Below are positions 62,213-64,000 of a stretch of 64,000 nucleotides of DNA, one piece after another. The DNA is taken from NCBI RefSeq assembly GCF_002236115.1, contig NZ_NIWT01000008.1, positions 248,001 to 312,000 on the forward strand. Direction: 5' to 3'. This DNA comes from Pseudomonas jessenii (lineage in GTDB: Bacteria > Pseudomonadota > Gammaproteobacteria > Pseudomonadales > Pseudomonadaceae). Below the pieces are notes generated by a model. That model had not been told where the DNA came from. It saw only the letters and a list, made by a program, of their open reading frames with translations, and made no database searches. Position 1 is the first letter of the stretch, and each line of letters starts with the position of its first letter. Position numbers and translations under genes: made by a program.

Positions 62213-63573
62213 TGCACGTCCTCCACGGCGATCAGCTTCGACTGTTCGGCAGCCAATGCCTTGAGCATGGTCTGCTGCCAGTACTTGTGTTGCAGCACGA
62301 ACAGGCCTTCGTCCTCGGTGCGCACGCCGCTGAGCAGCGGATGCAGGTCGATTTCTTTTGCAGCCTCGTCAGCACCTTCAATCCAGTGCTCGGCGCCACG
62401 GGACATGTCGTTCCAGGTGGTGACGCTGCCCTGGTAGCTGGTCTGACAGGAGCGGAACTCTTCCAGATCGTCGGGCGTTGCCATGCCGCTGACGTTGAAG
62501 AAATCCTCGTACTGGCGAATCCGGCTCGAACGGGCGTGGTCGCTCTCGCCTTTGGGGGCGATGCAGTAGATGGTGATTTCCGTGCGGTTGACCGAGATCG
62601 GCCGGGCAATGCGAATCTGCGAGCTGAACTGGTCCATCAGGTACACGTTCGGGTACAGGCACAGGTTGCGCGAGTTCTCGATCATCCAGTCGGCGCGGGC
62701 CTTGCCGAAGTCTTGCGCCAGCTCATCGCGGCGCTCGTACAGTGGACGGTCCTCGGGGTTGGCCCAACGGGTCCAGAGCAGCATGTGGCCCTTGTCGAAG
62801 GAATAGAAACCGCCGCCCTGCTTGGCCCAGCTGCCGGCGCTCATGGTCGGGTTGGTGTCGCCGGCTTCGCGCTGCTTGCGCTGGTTCTGGGTGGCCGCGT
62901 AGTTCCAGTGCACGGAGCTGACGTGGTAGCCATCGGCGCCGTTCTCGGCGGTGAGTTTCCAGTTGCCTTCGTAGATGTAGCTGGAGGAGCCACGCAGCAC
63001 CTCCAGGCCATCGGCGGACTGGTCGACGATCATGTCGATGATCTTCGCCGACTCGCCCAGGTGTTCGACCAGTGGCAGCACATCGGCTTTCAGGCTGCCG
63101 AACAGGAAGCCACGATAGGACTCGAACCGCGCAACCTTGGTCAGGTCGTGGGAGCCTTCGCAGTTGAAACTCGACGGGTATCCGGCGTTGGCCGGGTCCT
63201 TGACCTTGAGCAGCTTGCCGGAGTTGTTGAAAGTCCAGCCGTGGAACGGGCAGGTGTAGGAGCTCTTGTTGCCGGACTTGTGTCGGCACAGGGTCGCGCC
63301 GCGATGGCTGCAGGCGTTGATAAAGGCGTTGAGCACACCGTCCTTGTTGCGCGCGATGAAGATCGACTGGCGCCCCATGGTAGTGGTGTAGAAATCGTTG
63401 ATGTTGGGGATCTGGCTTTCGTGGGCCAGATACAGCCAGTTGCCTTCGAAGATGTGTTCCATCTCCAGATCGAACAACCGGGGGTCGGTGAACATCTCGC
63501 GCTTGCAGCGATAGAGGCCTTGCTCGGGATCGTCTTCAAGCAGGGAATGCAAATATTCGGGTCGCAGGGTCAT
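62209..63573 (-). CDS. benA: Benzoate 1,2-dioxygenase large subunit BenA
   Basis: 454 residues. Rieske ligands C88, H90, C108 and H111; catalytic site ENGADGYHVSSVH. Overall pattern (EDDPEQGLYRCKREMFTDPR, SRNLCLYPNVYLMDQFSSQI) is that of BenA rather than AntA. Dihydroxylates benzoate. The ATG at 63573 has GGAGG 8 bases upstream. First gene of benABCD. Confidence 0.93.
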   Translation of the reverse strand: MTLRPEYLHSLLEDDPEQGLYRCKREMFTDPRLFDLEMEHIFEGNWLYLAHESQIPNINDFYTTTMGRQSIFIARNKDGVLNAFINACSHRGATLCRHKSGNKSSYTCPFHGWTFNNSGKLLKVKDPANAGYPSSFNCEGSHDLTKVARFESYRGFLFGSLKADVLPLVEHLGESAKIIDMIVDQSADGLEVLRGSSSYIYEGNWKLTAENGADGYHVSSVHWNYAATQNQRKQREAGDTNPTMSAGSWAKQGGGFYSFDKGHMLLWTRWANPEDRPLYERRDELAQDFGKARADWMIENSRNLCLYPNVYLMDQFSSQIRIARPISVNRTEITIYCIAPKGESDHARSSRIRQYEDFFNVSGMATPDDLEEFRSCQTSYQGSVTTWNDMSRGAEHWIEGADEAAKEIDLHPLLSGVRTEDEGLFVLQHKYWQQTMLKALAAEQSKLIAVEDVQ

Positions 63574-63610
63574 GGCCGCCGCCTCCATTGTTATTGTTCA
63601 GGCAGGGGTC

Positions 63611-63673
63611 ATGCTAGGACGGGGGGTCAGGCTGGAATATCCGCGGGGTGCAGACCTTTATCCGTTTTGTGCA
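63611..63673 (-). promoter_or_regulatory. Pben promoter region with two BenR/XylS boxes
   Basis: On the minus strand TGCA-N6-GGATA occurs at 63673-63659 and again at 63652-63638, exactly 21 bases apart, as in the XylS-dependent Pm promoter. A possible -10 TAGCAT lies at 63616-63611. Confidence 0.72.
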
Positions 63674-63683
63674 GTGTGTTTTT

Positions 63684-63783
63684 TGTAGGAGCGAGCTTGC
63701 TCGCGAAAAACCTGAGAGCACTGCGGGGTGTCAGGTTCCCCGCGTCATCGTTGACCTCCATCGCGAGCAGGCTCGCTCCTACA
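63684..63783. repeat. REP pair between benR and benA
   Basis: Inverted TGTAGGAGCGAGCTTGCTCG arms, directly upstream of the BenR boxes. Confidence 0.9.
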
Positions 63784-63841
63784 GTAGATCGGGTACATCC
63801 GCGAGCGACTGGTCGACTACAAGGCCGCCATTGCTGGCGCC

Positions 63842-64000
63842 TCAATGCCGGCGCTTGAGGGTATCGGACGGCAATTCGCCGAACTGCTTGCGGTAGCTGT
63901 CGGAGAACCGGCCCAGGTGCAGGAAGCCGTAATCCATTGCCACTTCGGTGACGTTGCGCACGTTGCAGGTCGGATCGCTGAGGCAGGCGTTGATGCGTTC
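63842..64000 (-). CDS. benR: AraC/XylS-family regulator BenR (C-terminus only)
   Basis: The last 52 residues lie in the window: NVTEVAMDYGFLHLGRFSDS is the second AraC helix-turn-helix, ending LKRRH. Upstream of benABCD on the same strand, as BenR is; the boxes before benA support the name. Confidence 0.82.
   Translation of the reverse strand, partial: ERINACLSDPTCNVRNVTEVAMDYGFLHLGRFSDSYRKQFGELPSDTLKRRH

Noticed and set aside
60700..63573. Anthranilate dioxygenase (antABC)
   Set aside because: Large-subunit and reductase motifs follow BenA/BenC, and benD plus XylS-type boxes accompany them.

Overview
The window reads as a chromosomal segment of a fluorescent Pseudomonas (P. fluorescens group). 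This rests on high GC, dense packing, the many extragenic palindromes built on GGGAGCGAGCTTGCTCGCG, and genes such as an OprD-type porin, PotE, LigD, OsmE and benABCD. No rRNA, tRNA, CRISPR array, prophage or insertion sequence was recognised.

Left end (1-11.6 kb): a minus-strand indole-3-acetic acid (IAA) catabolic operon, iacA-B-I-H-C-D-E, runs off the left edge. Divergent from it lie a soluble PAS histidine kinase and a complete quinoprotein aromatic amine dehydrogenase operon (aauB-E-D-A plus a monohaem cytochrome c). Side by side, the two sets could take an arylalkylamine such as tryptamine to an aldehyde/acid and on to catechol; the connecting aldehyde dehydrogenase is not in the window.

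11.6-34.6 kb is mostly housekeeping and stress genes. They include two methyltransferases' first member, metE, a haem ABC importer (hmuUV plus a ChaN-like lipoprotein) whose hmuT seems reduced to a 26-codon scar, an Sco1/PCu(A)C copper pair, Ohr, and potE with an AdiA-like decarboxylase. An HD protein, a periplasmic sulfatase/FadL porin/DUF3313 lipoprotein set, and a LigD that lacks its phosphoesterase domain follow. Two tandem REP arrays sit here: about 133 bp x 5-6 and 135 bp x 8.

34.7-45 kb: phosphatidylcholine synthase, a second methyltransferase with a DUF4242 protein, an AraC regulator, a DipZ-type thiol-disulfide protein, an OmpR-type two-component system, an OprD-family porin and a GST.

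45-54.5 kb: a Rut-like set of two NCS1 permeases, a flavin reductase, a luciferase-like monooxygenase and an isochorismatase-fold hydrolase. Three of its promoter regions share a GGTATACC operator. Next to it is a gamma-glutamylation set (glutamine-synthetase-like, XRE-cupin regulator, FAD oxidoreductase). This is the best candidate for an undescribed catabolic system, probably for a small N-heterocycle or amide.

54.5-64 kb: a type II NADH dehydrogenase opposite an Rrf2 regulator with an IscR-type operator, small stress and envelope proteins, a Nudix hydrolase, an alpha/beta hydrolase, and benABCD with the 3' end of benR. Two XylS/BenR-type boxes precede benA. The benzoate and IAA routes would converge on catechol; no cat genes are in the window.
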